A stretch of 64,000 bases of DNA, taken from Excoecaria cochinchinensis (lineage: Eukaryota; Streptophyta; Magnoliopsida; Malpighiales; Euphorbiaceae). Shown in pieces: positions 1 to 11,344 of the stretch. The notes below the pieces were generated by a model. It was not told the origin of the DNA, ran no database searches, and worked only from the letters and a program-made list of their open reading frames with translations. Positions within the stretch are counted from its first letter, which is position 1; every line of letters begins with the position of its first letter. The stretch covers positions 2,434,501 through 2,498,500 of the forward strand of contig CANTUQ010000008.1 of the NCBI GenBank assembly GCA_947683425.1. The letters are read 5' to 3'. Both the position numbers and the translations under genes were made by a program.

Positions 1-779
1 GAAAAAAAAAAAGAGAAAGAAAAAAAATGATGAAAAAAAAATGAAAATTTAATGAGTTTTGTTGTTTCTTTTAGTCAATTTTGATGTATTGAATATAGAA
101 AAATTCAAGTGTGGGGTACCTTTGAGTAGAAAAAGACATACTCATATTTACGGAATTGAGTTTAAAAGTGAATTAAAAGGGAAGTTCATCACCTTGTTGT
201 TTTGAGTTCGATGCATATTATGTATGAGGAAGTTTAGACAACATTGGAAATTATGGGTGAATTGAAGGTAGGATCTGGACAATCTTGTTCAGTTTTGGGT
301 AGTTGAAACTTGAGGTAGAGTGGCTAATTCTTTGTTTGAATTCTTTAACTTTTCTTGTTAGCCATTACCTTAACCTAACATTACAACCCTGGAATAAGTC
401 CTTTTGATTCTGCTCTTGATTTGAGTTGTTTAAGTGGAGATGACCCTTGTGGTTCCGGTGCTAAAGGAGAGGCGTATGATTTTCCTGAGTTTTAAGCGCG
501 AAACCTGTATGTAAATTCGTTTGCATATTTAATTTCTTTGCTCAAATTGCTAGAATGCATTGGTTGTTTTGTTTTGAAAAGAGAGAATTTGTTTTGAGCC
601 TAGCACACACACACGTGAAATTACTTGATATAAATTGAGTTGAGGATTTGTAACTAAGACCCTTCTACTTGGTGCTATGATTGTTGTTAAGTTTTCGTAT
701 TCTGAGTTAGAGTTTGAAATTTCAGAAATGTGGATAATTCGTTTACTCGAGGACGAGCAAAGTCTAAGTGTGGGGTATT
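1..779 (+). other. Internal 3' end of a Ty3/gypsy element, before its 3' LTR
   Basis: No open frame of useful length is present. The first 58 bases are nearly pure purine. Bases 741-779 read as a typical pre-LTR stretch (CGAGGACGAGCAAAG, then AAGTGTGGGG), which is how the polypurine tract region of Tat/Athila-type gypsy elements usually looks just before the 3' LTR. The element therefore extends left of the window, and this piece is its untranslated 3' part. Lineage is inferred from this junction alone. Confidence 0.55.
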
Positions 780-2558
780 TGATAACTTCAATTTAGTATT
801 TAGATTTGGTAGTGTTTTCGTATGATTTATGGTGTTTAGTAGTGTTTATTGTCGTGATATGCTCATTTTAGATTAATTATGTCAATGTTAATGAAATTAG
901 AGTTTTTATGTAATTTTTGTTAGTTTTTGATTAAGTTTAAATTTGTGTGCAGAATTTTTAGGTACCTCACGGTGGTGATGACTTTGGTCACCACCGTGAC
1001 ATACAAAGGAATTAAAAGCAGAATGCAGGAGTAACATAGGTCACGGTGGTAACCAAAGTCCTCACCACCGTGACATGTGTATCCATTGGGCAGAATGCAG
1101 ACCTGTTATGGGTCACGGTGGTAACCAAAGTTATCACCACCGTGACCTAGTTCGCACCAAGACAGAATCAAGTGAGAAGTTACCTCACGGTGGCAAGGTA
1201 ATGTGGTTGCCACCGTGACATAGGAAATTCCTGGACAGAAGCAAAAAGTTGAGCATGTCACGGTGGTAACCAGATTGGTTACCACCGTGACCCCCAACCC
1301 ACATGCAATCCAGATTTATCTCCTCAACACCTCACGGTGGCAACCAATCTGGTTACCACCGTGACCCATTGCGATTTAAAAAGAGAAGTTTCTGATTTTG
1401 GGTGCCGGCTGCTAGTTTTGAATCTATTTTCAAGTTAGGGTTTTAGAGATAGATTTTTGGGATAATTTTTCAGTTGTTCTTAATTATGATTTCGGATTTT
1501 ATCTTGAGATTGGATTTGCAATTCAAGAGTTTTTACATTAGAAATACCTAGTTTTAGTTTCAAGAGGAGTTTTTACATTCAGAGAATTTCCAGATTTTCT
1601 CCATTGAAGATTTGAAGAAGGAGATTGAGAAACTAAGGGTTCAATGGGATCTACACCTCAATGAATTTCTGGGTTCATTCTTTCCTCTTTCCTTTTGATT
1701 TTGTGATGGGTTGTGAGTAGTTTTTTAGTTGTTTGGGGTTCTCTGAATCCCCTACCCATGATGTGAATTCTGATCATCGTTGAATTTAAATATGATTGAG
1801 TGGTTTATTTCACTGGTATTTATTATTGATTTATGGAATTTATTTTATCAAGTTAATTTCCAGTTTTGATGAATGATTTATTTCATTATCTTTGTTGGTT
1901 ATTGAGTTGTATGGATTGAATACCATGGTTATCTATGTTCAGTTTTATCATTCTTGCTGTGTCTTTTGGACGACTCCGATTGGGAATCTAGAAGTGCAGG
2001 ATTTTGTGATTTAAGACTAGAATGGTGAGTGAGATAATTAAGTTTTGGTTTATTTGACTCCGTATTGGGAAAATAAACTAAACTTAGGATTTTAGACCCA
2101 TGCATAGGCTGATTATGTGGCTGACTCCGTTTGGGGAAGCCTATAATTAGAGTGGCTGATTCCGTTTGGGAAGCCTGGGTTAAGAGGGTTATCCCGAATT
2201 CTTTCATAATTAATTCTTGGATTAATTTTATTCATATCTGGGTATGGGGTGGATGAGTGAACCTGAGCAACGTTTGTCTATTTTTGAATTCTTATCTTGT
2301 TAATTTTTTCGTCATTTTGTTTATTGCAATTATTGCCGTCAATTTAATTTGATTATTTCTGCTTTCTTATTTTAGTTATTTAAATTCTTTGTTTTTAATC
2401 AGTAGTTAATTTAATCAATTCAAATAATTGGGAATTCTTTAGCATACATTTGATTTTCATTACTTGCACACACAGTCTCTTGGGGACGATAACTCGGAGT
2501 CTTAAAAATACTCCATTATATTACTTGTCGATTCAGTACACTTGCTGAGGTCGCGTCA
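780..2558 (+). mobile_element. LTR (3') of a Tat/Athila-like Ty3/gypsy element
   Basis: The LTR starts TGATAAC directly after the purine-rich AAGTGTGGGG stretch and ends near GGTCGCGTCA (TG...CA), about 1.78 kb. The last 100 bases (CTTGGGGACGATAACTCGG, then a short T-rich run and ACACTTGCTGAGG) have the form of the R/U5 end of Tat/Athila LTRs. The LTR carries a six-hairpin array at 967-1,364 and four copies of a GACTCCG...TTGGGAA motif at about 1,969-2,176. Only this one LTR is in the window, so its age cannot be measured here. The end at 2,558 is inferred from the CA dinucleotide and no target duplication could be checked. Confidence 0.6.
967..1364 (+). repeat. Hairpin array I: six inverted repeats, about 73-bp period
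   Basis: Hairpins lie at 967-999, 1041-1073, 1113-1145, 1185-1218, 1258-1290 and 1332-1364, with starts 74, 72, 72, 73 and 74 bp apart. Core arms are TCACGGTGG and CCACCGTGA with short loops. The fifth is a perfect 14-bp stem (TCACGGTGGTAACC). Stem tips vary in a paired way: GGTGGTGA/TCACCACC in the first, GGTGGCAA/TTGCCACC in the fourth, GGTGGTAACC/GGTTACCACC in the fifth. Spacers are diverged, but several keep a GCAGAATGCA-like core. See arrays II (48,488) and III (60,913). Confidence 0.95.
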
Positions 2559-2775
2559 GTTGGCAATAAATGAGTGTGAATGTTTATGTGTGAACATTTA
2601 CTATTAATTATTTGAGTTTGAGCATGTCGGGACAGAGAAGTAGCCCACTCACAAAAGTGTTTACCTTAATTTTGTCAATGAGTTGGAAAAAACTAAGATG
2701 AGGTGAATTTTGAACGTATTAGATTGCTCAAGAGCCCGTTCAAAATAAAATTATCATCTTGCAGAAATTGCAAAA

Positions 2776-3451
2776 TGTGTCTTGTTAAGGTGCAAGATAA
2801 AGACATAGATAATGTTGTATGTTTTGGAATAAGATCCAAATAAGGATAGTATGGAATCCAATGGTAAGTTAAATGTAACTACCATATTTTTTCTAAAAAG
2901 CGAAAAATAGTCCTTAAGTAAGCGGACTAAAGTTGGATGTTTCGATGTATCGCAACCTTACGCTTCTGTATGGTGTTATATATATTTTTTTTAAAAAAAT
3001 GTGAGAGATGCACTCTTTTAAGGGAAGGAAAAAATACCATAATACATGTTTTATATCGTGTGTGCTTGAGTGACCAAAATGATGAGAATTTAATATTATT
3101 GATCCCAACTTTTTCGATTGTGGGACCTTATTTAAATTTCGACACTCAAAACTCTTAACTTATCCTTGAAGTATGGTTTAATTTGGCTAGCTTCGTTATA
3201 CTCTAAGAGGTCTAAGAAAATTTAGGCATGGTGAATCTAGCTAAAAAAGCAAGTTGAATCATGATGGATGGCATACAGTAAAAGGGAAAGATAGCCTTTT
3301 GATCACATTCATAAGGATTCGTGGTTCACAGACATGTCTATTATGGTTTTTATAAGTAGAAACATAATAGTGAACACGAAAGATATTTGATGAGATCATG
3401 ACTTAAAACAGTGATTGTGAGAAGTCTGTTGTGACGCCGTCGAACCCCGTG
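2776..3451 (+). repeat. Direct repeat copy A (676 bp)
   Basis: This segment is repeated as copy B at 4,476-4,507 plus 6,843-7,482, at roughly 90% identity by eye. It starts TGTGTCTTGTTAAGG and runs to GAACCCCGTG. It contains a TATA-like TATAAGTAG near 3,352 (TATAAATAG in copy B near 7,382), so it may be an LTR or other promoter-bearing piece, but no primer-binding site or TG...CA ends were found. At 2,805-2,811 it reads ATA-G-ATA exactly where copy B carries the CACTA-like insertion. No coding content was recognised. Confidence 0.8.
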
Positions 3452-4475
3452 TGTAGACATCAGGTCCTGAGGCAAAAGACAGATAGAAGTTATGGTTTCC
3501 TCAAAAAATACGTTTTTCTCTTTTATTAAAAAAAAAAAGGTTTTAGTGGGCTGTTTCCTGGGGGCCTGGGTAGTGAGGCCCATCTCACTAAGTGAGATGG
3601 CAGCCTCACTAATGTGAAGCCCATCTCACTAACGTGAGATGAGGCCTCACGTTAGTGAGGCCCATCTCACATGTGAGATGAAAGTCTCACCTGTCTCTTC
3701 CCTCCAGCACGTCCCTTCTCCCATTTTTCAGGGGAGTTAGTTTGAAAGGCATGGGTTGATGGTGGATTGGGTGAGAAATCACGTAATGCTATCTGAGATA
3801 TAAAAAGAAAGTGTTAAGAAACAAAAGAGAAAAAAAATTTATTGGAGGAAAATTATTGAGAGGAAGATGGAGAGAAAACGAAAAAGAGAGAAAGCACAGA
3901 GAGAAGAAAGTTTTGAGAGCAGAAAACGATTTTGGTTTTTAAGGCATTCTGAATTTTTCTCTCAAAGCAAACCAAAGAGGAAATCTAGAGCTTCTTCATC
4001 TGCAAATCTAATGTCAATATCTGAGGGTAAATACTGGGAAACCTTCCTCTTTTCTTTTTCTTTCTTTCTTTCTTCTTTCTTTTCTTTATTTTGCAGTACC
4101 TGTTACTTCTCCTCATTGTATATACTTTTTCTTGGTTGTTGCTTGATTTTATTAATTTGTTCGTCGTGTTTATTGTCGTTATGATTCATTAAACATGTTT
4201 GCATGATATTTTTTTACGTTTGGATCGCATGATGCCATGTTTATTCAATCTATTAAACATACTCTGTTTACCCCTGTTTTTCTGTGTGTTTGAGTCGTGA
4301 GTTTCGTTTGATTTGTTTTTGGTTGCCGATCGGATTTTGCCTTTATTTTTGCTTGAATCGTATTTCTCCGATCGGATTTTGTGTTTCCCGTTCGGATCGA
4401 GCCATTAAAACCTTTCTCTCGATCGGACGGGTCAGAAAACCGCTAGTTCCCTGATCGGATTGCACGAATCGTGCA
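3452..4475 (+). mobile_element. Truncated Ogre-type gypsy LTR
   Basis: It starts TGTAGACATCAGGTCCTGAGGC-like and matches the left part of the LTR at 28,638 in order: the tract GTTTCCTC-A-rich-TTTTTC, the CTCACTAACGTGAG palindromes (3,577-3,690), a gene-like C/T-rich leader, and the repeated GATCGGATTTTG motif near 4,330-4,460. The match stops near 4,460-4,475, so about a third of the 2.87-kb LTR remains. Copy B, which lacks this LTR after the same CCCCGTG, provides an empty site for its left edge. The right end is a break, not an LTR terminus. Confidence 0.7.
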
Positions 4476-4507
4476 TGTGTCTTGTTAAAGTGCAAGATAA
4501 AGACATA

Positions 4508-5090
4508 CATGACTGCTAAATTTAAGCTAACAGAAATTTGTTAATGAATGCTGGTTTTCAGGCTTATTTTATTTTTGATTAAGGACTTCTAGTGTGTAGG
4601 ATTTCAAATTATTTATTTAAAAATGGCATGATTATTAAAAAAAAATAGAGAAAAGTGAATTTTATGCTTATAGTATGGTACGGCTGGCAAAGCTTTTCTT
4701 TACTGGTTTTGATATTCTTATGCCATTGGTGAATAAATAGAGAAGCTCTTAAAGTTAATGGCCAGTAAATATATTTTGTATGTCATGTAAATTAGTTAAA
4801 TTTATTTATTTTGAGCATATTATTATTAATATTTATATTATTATTAATAATATATTAATATATTTATACTTATAATATATTAATATATTTATAATAATAA
4901 TATATTTTTTTCTCTTTTTTTTAGGATACACAAGAATTAACTATATTTTTGAAGGTCTACACCAGTGTCAACTTTTCATTATCAGGTTTTTCTCCTTTTT
5001 TTTATCTTATAAATTTATAAAATTCCTTTGTATGTTGTAATTATTGTCTTGAAAACTACTTAAATAGTATGTAGATGTTACCCAAAATAG

Positions 5091-5151
<61 letters not shown>

Positions 5152-5322
5152 TTATGTTATGTATGATATATGTGGGCTCAATTTAACTTTAACTATATTA
5201 TTTTATTTTTCCAATTACTTAATAATGATTATTTTCATTTAGGTTATATTAAAAAATGGATAAGAGTTGGATGTATACCATGAAATGGTTTAAGGAGTAC
5301 ATAGAAGCTACACGATTACTTG

Positions 5323-5400
<78 letters not shown>

Positions 5401-6842
5401 GCTGAAAAGTTAACAAATGCATATTAATATTTTAAATTATTTATAGCTGATAGTTTTGATGTATTAATATTGTACCTTTGTATTTTGTATAATTAAATTG
5501 AGTATTGAAAGTAAATGATATAAGTATATTATAATATATGGTGTGTGTGAGATTGGACCTAAATTGGAGGATGGGCAAACTTGTGTTGGAGTTTGAATTG
5601 AAGCGGGGTGAATGAATATATGATTATTTGAAGTGTAAAGATTTTATTGTTTACAGGGGGATAGGCAATATTATAGAGAAAATTCTGCCGAAATTTCGGT
5701 AGAATTAAGTGACATACTTGTATTTTGATTGAATGAATAGTAAAACTAAATAGTTATAGGGCAAATGGGTATAATGAAAGTATAAAAAAAAAATAATTAC
5801 CCGGATTTCGCAACAATCTTAAGAGTAGTTTAAGACAATTAAGTAATCGTGCAGTATCGTTGGAACCGTAGTGTGTGTATAGATTAATGGTGTTAAATGA
5901 TTGAGTTTTTTTTATCTAATATATGATTTTTTTTTTTTTTGTAGGAACAGGATGCAAATTTTGAAGTTTCAACAAAATTTATTTCTGGATTAGGATGCAA
6001 ATTTAATTTTTTGCATTAGATAGTATGTTTTTATTTAATTAACCTTTTATTTGAATAAACACTTTATATTAGGTTTTCTTTAGAAATTTAATTGATTGTA
6101 TAACATTAAATTTAAAATATGTCATTTTTAATACAACGCATATATGACAAGTATATTTGTCATAATTTGTCGACTTTTTAGTTCATAAATGACGATATAA
6201 TATTTACAATTACGATATTAATGTTGTAATAAAAAAATATAATTTAATGACAATAAAAAATTGTCACTAAAATTATTTTTTGTGACAATTAATTTTGTTT
6301 GTATTTATGTCACTAATTTGTAAAATAATATGACAATTTATATTCATCATTAATATACATTAATTTAATGACGAAATCATTTTTCGTCACTTAAAGTATT
6401 ATATTTAATAACGACATTAAATATTTTATGACGAAAATTATATTTATTTCTAACGATAATTACGTAACCAATACTTAATGGTTTTAACTAGAAGCAGAGT
6501 TTCGTCATTAAAAATGTTAAATTTCGTGACGAATTTTAAATTTGTCATAAAAAATGTCAATTTTTTGTGACGATAAACAATATAATGTGACGAAATATAA
6601 TTTTATATGTGACATAATTTTTGTTATGAAAAGTAAGAAACAAAGATGACGATAATTATTTTCGTCACAAAAAATATACTTACGATGACAAATAACTAAA
6701 TTGTCACGTAAACTTTTATGTTACGCGTCTACCGTTACGTTCTCTGTGACAATAAAAATTTGTCACCTTATCTTTTCAGCGATGAAAAATAAATTTTTCA
6801 TGACAATTTTTTGCGTCATAAAAGGTGTAATTTCTTGTAGTG
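4508..6842. mobile_element. CACTA-like (En/Spm) non-autonomous element
   Basis: The right end is TTTCTTGTAGTG, the reverse complement of the CACTACAAGAAA terminus typical of plant CACTA elements. The left end CATGACTGC is a poor match to CACTAC. The element is bounded by ATA on both sides (4,505-4,507 and 6,843-6,845), the 3-bp target duplication expected of CACTA. Bases 6,120-6,840 are dense with short direct and inverted TGACGAAA/TTTGTCA motifs, as in CACTA subterminal regions. No transposase frame is present. The interior is AT-rich and holds two long TA runs. Copy A gives an independent estimate of both insertion edges. Confidence 0.65.
5092..5397. repeat. Two (TA)n microsatellites
   Basis: Nearly pure TA runs lie at about 5,092-5,148 and 5,327-5,397, separated by AT-rich unique sequence inside the CACTA-like element. 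The second has about 35 TA units. Such runs are prone to slippage and assembly error. Confidence 0.95.
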
Positions 6843-7482
6843 ATAATGTTGTATATTTTGGAATAAGATCCAAATAAGGATAGTATGGAATCCGATGGTA
6901 AGTTAAATGTAACTACCATATTTTATCTAAAAAGCGAAAAATAGTCCTTAAGTAAGTGGACTAAAGTTAGGTGTTTCGGTGTATCACAACCTCACGCTTC
7001 TGTATGGTGTTATATATAATTTTTTTTTAAATGTGAGACATGCACTCTTTTAAGGGAAGGGAAAAATACCATAACATATGTTTTATATCGTGTATGCTTG
7101 AGTAACCAAAAAGATGAGAATTTAATATTATTGATCTCAACTTTTCCTATTAGAGGACCTTATTTAAATTTCGACACTCAGAACCTTAACTTATCTTTGA
7201 AGTATGGTTCAATGTGGCTAGCTTAGTTAGTCTCTAAGAGGTCCAAGAAAATTTAGGCATGGCGAATCTAGCTAGAAAAGCGAGTTGAATCATGATGGAT
7301 GGCATACAGTAGGAGGGAGAGATAGCCTTTTGATCACATTCATAAGGATTCGCGGTTCACAGACATGTCTATTATGGTTTCTATAAATAGAAACATAATA
7401 GTGAACACGAAAGATATTTTATGAGATCATGACTTAAAACGGTGATTGTGAGAAGTCTGTTGTGATGTGCATCGAACCCCGT

Positions 7483-9596
7483 GGATCACCAGAGGCCTAC
7501 GTTTAGGGTTCGAGGGAGGTTCATTAAAAATTCGTGAAAATCGATCAAACCACGAGTGCATCTATTTTGGGCAACAAAAGCTGTTTTGTAGTCGCCACCC
7601 AATAAAATATTGGGAAAGTTCATATTGCCTCGTTGAGCCTAAGCTCATGCGTATATATCTATTTTGAACAATAAGAAAGTATTTTGGAATTGCCTTCCAA
7701 TAAAACATTGAAAAGATTATCTAACCTCATGAAACCTAAGACTAGACAGAGTTTGGGACATTACTCTTATTTATACCTTGGTCAGAGTCATAAATAAGTT
7801 TTTATATTAAAATTTTCATTTCTTTCCTCAAACGGTTCATGCAATTAAATTTAAAGCGCATCCAAGCATTTAAGAAAAGAGATAAACAAAGTCATAAATA
7901 AATAAACTTACAATGGAAAAGGGGCGAAATACAATCCCAATAAATAGAGCGAAAAGAAATCATGTATAAAACGGGGTATTTATTTGAGGTGGGAACATTT
8001 GTTCCCGCATACATACTTACAAAATTAATAACTTTTAAGTGATATTGTTGGAGGAAAACTAGGACATTGGTCCTATTTTATTAAAGAAAACTTTCCAATT
8101 CGTTAATAAAATATTTTTTGTGCTTTTCTTTTTAAGCGCATGTAAAAAAAACTTGCATTATAATTAAACCTAAAAAATAAAAATTAAGAGACCAAGAACA
8201 ATGAAAGTTAAATGATAAAAAAGAAAGGTTAAGAGGAATGAACCAAGATAATGTCTCCAAGTCACTCGAACCTCTGTTTACCATCAATGCTCATTTAAAA
8301 GATAAACTCATAAAATTAAGCAAAAGAAAGTAATATGTTACCAATGTTAAACAAAACATTAAAAATAAAATATTAATATTAATACTGAAAATAAACAAAT
8401 GTCAAGATAACAAAATAGCATTAATTGCGCAAAAGAAAACATAAAGTTGATCATGCAAAACATGGCATTAAAAAAGAATAAGAAAAGAAACTAAAAGAAA
8501 GAAATCAGACGAGGACGGCCTATGAGAGATGAGGGACGGCCGTCAGAAAGGCGACGGAATGGAGGAAGGAGATTCCACGACGTCCCGTCCCTCGATTGAG
8601 GGACAGTCGTCGGTCGGGTCTTCTTCCTGTCTTTCGTCCACAGAAATTAGAAGAACTGGAAAAAATCCATTTTTAAGCACTCAACCCTTCATTTTATACC
8701 TTTCTTGACATATTTCTTAGCCCATTTAAATGAAATCAAATTAAAATCGACTTATGAAAAGGATTTAACATGCCAAAACAATAGAAACAATATAAATTGA
8801 TCAATTCATCTTTTCAACCAAATTATACACATCATATTATGCTCAAGAAATTCAGACACAATTAAGTTAGTTATAACCCAGTGTGTTACCCTCAGCAAAT
8901 TGATCTCTGAAGGGTGTTGAAATAGCTCGTTTCCTTCTTGGATTCCACAAAAAAATACAGTAATAGGGTTAAGAGATTTTATATAAATAAATATATAAAT
9001 GGGTACAAAACAACGTAGTTTTACTGTTAGTTCGATTTTAATGATTTTTGAAGACCGAAAACAGAACCGATATTATTGAATTTCAATTTCAAAACTGAAA
9101 AGATTAAACAAAAAATCGAATAAAAATACTGTTACTTGCAGTTCGGCTCGATTTACTAGAAACTCAATACAAATCAGCCAGAAAGAAAGTGATATGACTT
9201 AAAAATGACGATTCGAAAAATTCAAATTCGGAAAAAAATACCTTGAAGTTATTGCCAAATCCATCCGGACCAATCTGATTGCCAGATCTAGCTATAACAA
9301 CACATGATCAAGGAAAATTTTAGCTAACATCTCCATAACTAATTAAGTCTATTATTTCTAATGAATATTCAATATTAACAAAACGAGAATGCATGCGGAA
9401 GATTTCTGCATATTTATTAAAGGAAAATTTTGAGTCCTCAACATTTCAATAGATTACAGTGTGCATATTTGAATCATTGAATAAAATGAACTTTTAATTT
9501 ATTGAATCATATCTACGCACACCACGATACATATGAGCAATGAATCTCCATTTCAATCGACATAAGAAAACAACATTAATTAATTATTAGTTCTTT
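7483..9596. other. Intergenic, possible reverse-strand LTR debris
   Basis: No gene is seen. At about 7,590 the sequence reads TAGTCGCCACCCAATAAAA, the reverse complement of the GGGTGGCGACT motif found near the 3' end of the Ogre-type LTR (31,318). This stretch may therefore be a reverse-oriented fragment of a related LTR reaching perhaps 8,660. Bases 8,515-8,640 hold imperfect palindromes of GGACGGCC and GTCCCTC-GATT-GAGGGAC. From 8,660 to 9,596 it is AT-rich, with nothing recognised, and lies downstream of the UGT pseudogene. Confidence 0.3.
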
Positions 9597-11344
9597 TCAA
9601 CATCCTTGTCCAATCTCACATAAAAAGTCCTTCAAATTCTTGTGAGAAGAACCACTTTCCTTGACGGTATTTCTTGCTAAATCTTTCCACTTCTTAGCAT
9701 TCTTTCTCATCTGTTTAGCTTGGTGAGTATCAGCCATGACCATATTTAAACATCTCTTTATATCTCCACATTTAAAGATCCCATCTTCACAATTATTAGG
9801 CAACAACCTCACCCCAATCTTCCACACATCTTGAACCATCTTTGAAATAGTCAATTGATCAGATCACTGTGGAAGACCCACCACTGGAACCCCTACACTC
9901 AAGCTTTCTACAGTTGAATTCCACCCACAATGTGTCATAAAACATCCTATTGATTTATGTGACAAAACCCCCACTTGGTTACACCATTCTACCATCATCA
10001 CTTTCTGGGTCAATTTCACTCATGGTCACTCAACTTATCACTTATCGCGCAAAAGTAACCGACTTTTTTTTTCTTACTTAAATGTCACTGAACTTTTAAC
10101 ATTATTGCATAAAAGTCATGTTGACCGGAATCCGGCGACGACCCTTGCCGGATTGATGACTTTTTTGCAAAAATGTTAAAAGTTCAGTAACATTTAAAAT
10201 TAATTTAAATGTAGCATTTGTTGAACTTATCAATCCGGCAAGAGTCGTCGCCGGATTCCGGTCAACATGACTTTTGTGCAATAATGTTAAAAGTTCAGTG
10301 ACATTTAAGTAAGAAAAAAAAAGTCGGTTACTTTTGCGCGATAAGTGATAAGTTGAGTGACCATGGGTGAAATCAACCCTCACTTTCTCTTCCAATACTT
10401 CTTTTCTGCTTAATAATCCTCTTGTTACCCACAAAAATGGACAATCAATCTCAATCAACGCCTTTCCCACTTCCTCTATTTGCGCCTCTGATAGCACAGA
10501 AGTGCTTCCAAATGATACATAAATAACTGAGGATTCGGGTTTCATGTCGAGCCATTCGATGTAGCCCTTTCATTCATTGGGAAGATCAACGCCAAAGCTC
10601 CTATCGGATTGGTCTTTTTCGTTGAGAAACGCCGATGGGATCAGCGGACCGATCCCGATTAAGTTGTAGTTAGTGATTGATTTTAATGCTGAAGCTTCCA
10701 AGTCCTCGAAAGTATTGACAAGTATTGGTGGGTTGGTTTGTTCATCAATAACATCGAAATGATCATTTAGTTTTTGAAGTGCAAAACTATGTTTTTGGGA
10801 ATGCTTAGGTAAGAAAAATGAGGGAACATCGTATTTACCAAGAGGTGACAATCCAGGTAAGTTGAGAACATACGAGGAATCATCATTTTCACTAACCAGC
10901 TTCTCAATCGCATTGGCATAGCCATGGAAGTAATAGTAATAGATGTCGAAAACAATGGCGGGTTGATTCCAGAGAAATATGGATGGCAAGTGAAAGTCAC
11001 GCGCTACCTTTGCACCCAAGGGAGAAGTAATGAGTAGATAATACAAGTAAATGGGTGACCCTTGTTAGCATTTTCCAAGATTATTGGAGGAAAAGTTTGA
11101 GGGGCAATTAAGCTGAGTTGGGGGGCATAGTGTCCGACGTCATCTGCAAGAAGATTGTAGCCGTCTTCGTAGCCGTCGGAGAAAGTTGCCAAAGACAGTC
11201 CGGTAGGGAAGTTGGCATTGAGGATTTGGCGGCGGAAACCGATGGGAATGGCAAAGGTGACATCAGGCGTTTACAGAATTGGATGGCTGGATTTACGTGG
11301 CCTTGGAGTGGGAATGAGACTAGTAGAATATGAGGTTTAATCAT
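9597..11344 (-). pseudogene. UDP-glycosyltransferase (UGT75-like) pseudogene
   Basis: The frame begins MIKPHILLVSFPLQGHVNPA at 11,344, the N-terminal acceptor-domain start of plant family-1 glycosyltransferases, which transfer sugar from UDP-glucose to small metabolites in the cytosol. Middle pieces include SSVIYVSFGS near 10,500. The C-terminal sugar-binding PSPG box follows at about 9,855-9,990 (GCFMTHCGWNST, then GVPVV and SDQ). Breaks: a frameshift near 11,262, another near 11,020, a TGA near 10,570, a TGA at 9,864-9,866 replacing the usual Trp before SDQ in the PSPG box, and a 373-bp MITE at 10,007-10,379 just upstream of the box. Total coding length without the MITE is close to the normal 450-480 residues. 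The similarity to UGT75 is tentative; membership of the family is secure. Confidence 0.9.
10007..10379. mobile_element. Mutator-type MITE inside the UGT pseudogene
   Basis: The element starts GGGTCAATTTCACTCATGGT and ends with its inverted copy (ACCATGGGTGAAATCAACCC). It is flanked by a perfect 9-bp duplication TCACTTTCT (9,998-10,006 and 10,380-10,388). Nearly the whole 373 bp folds back on itself (arms include GGTCACTCAACTTATCAC and ACCGGAATCCGGCGACGAC). A 9-bp duplication with long terminal inverted repeats indicates a Mutator-like MITE. It interrupts the UGT frame just before the PSPG box. The related element at 18,151 shares the GGTCACTCAACTT terminal block. Confidence 0.9.

Larger units (their letters stand above)
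4476..7482 (+). repeat. Direct repeat copy B, interrupted by a CACTA-like insertion
   Basis: Copy B repeats copy A (2,776-3,451). The match covers 4,476-4,507 (TGTGTCTTGTTAAAG to GACATA), stops for 2,335 bases, then resumes at 6,843 (ATAATGTTGTAT) and runs to CCCCGTG at 7,482. Copy B then continues into GATCACCAG, while copy A runs into the Ogre-type LTR. The TATA-like TATAAATAG is at about 7,382. Whether the repeats arose as LTRs of an unknown element or by segmental duplication is not decided by the sequence. Confidence 0.8.

Noticed and set aside
967..1364. Array I as a CRISPR array
   Set aside because: Regular spacing of palindromic repeats resembles one superficially, but the sequence is a plant LTR, the spacers share a common core instead of being unique, and no cas genes exist.
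3867..4184. 105-codon frame starting with a Lys/Arg/Glu-rich segment
   Set aside because: It lies in the C/T- and GA-rich leader part of the Ogre-type LTR, is not matched as protein in the copy at 28,638, and has no recognisable domain.
2776..7482. Copies A and B as LTRs of one complete retrotransposon
   Set aside because: The sequence between them is a fragment of another LTR family, no priming site or polypurine tract is present, and the flanks show no 5-bp duplication.
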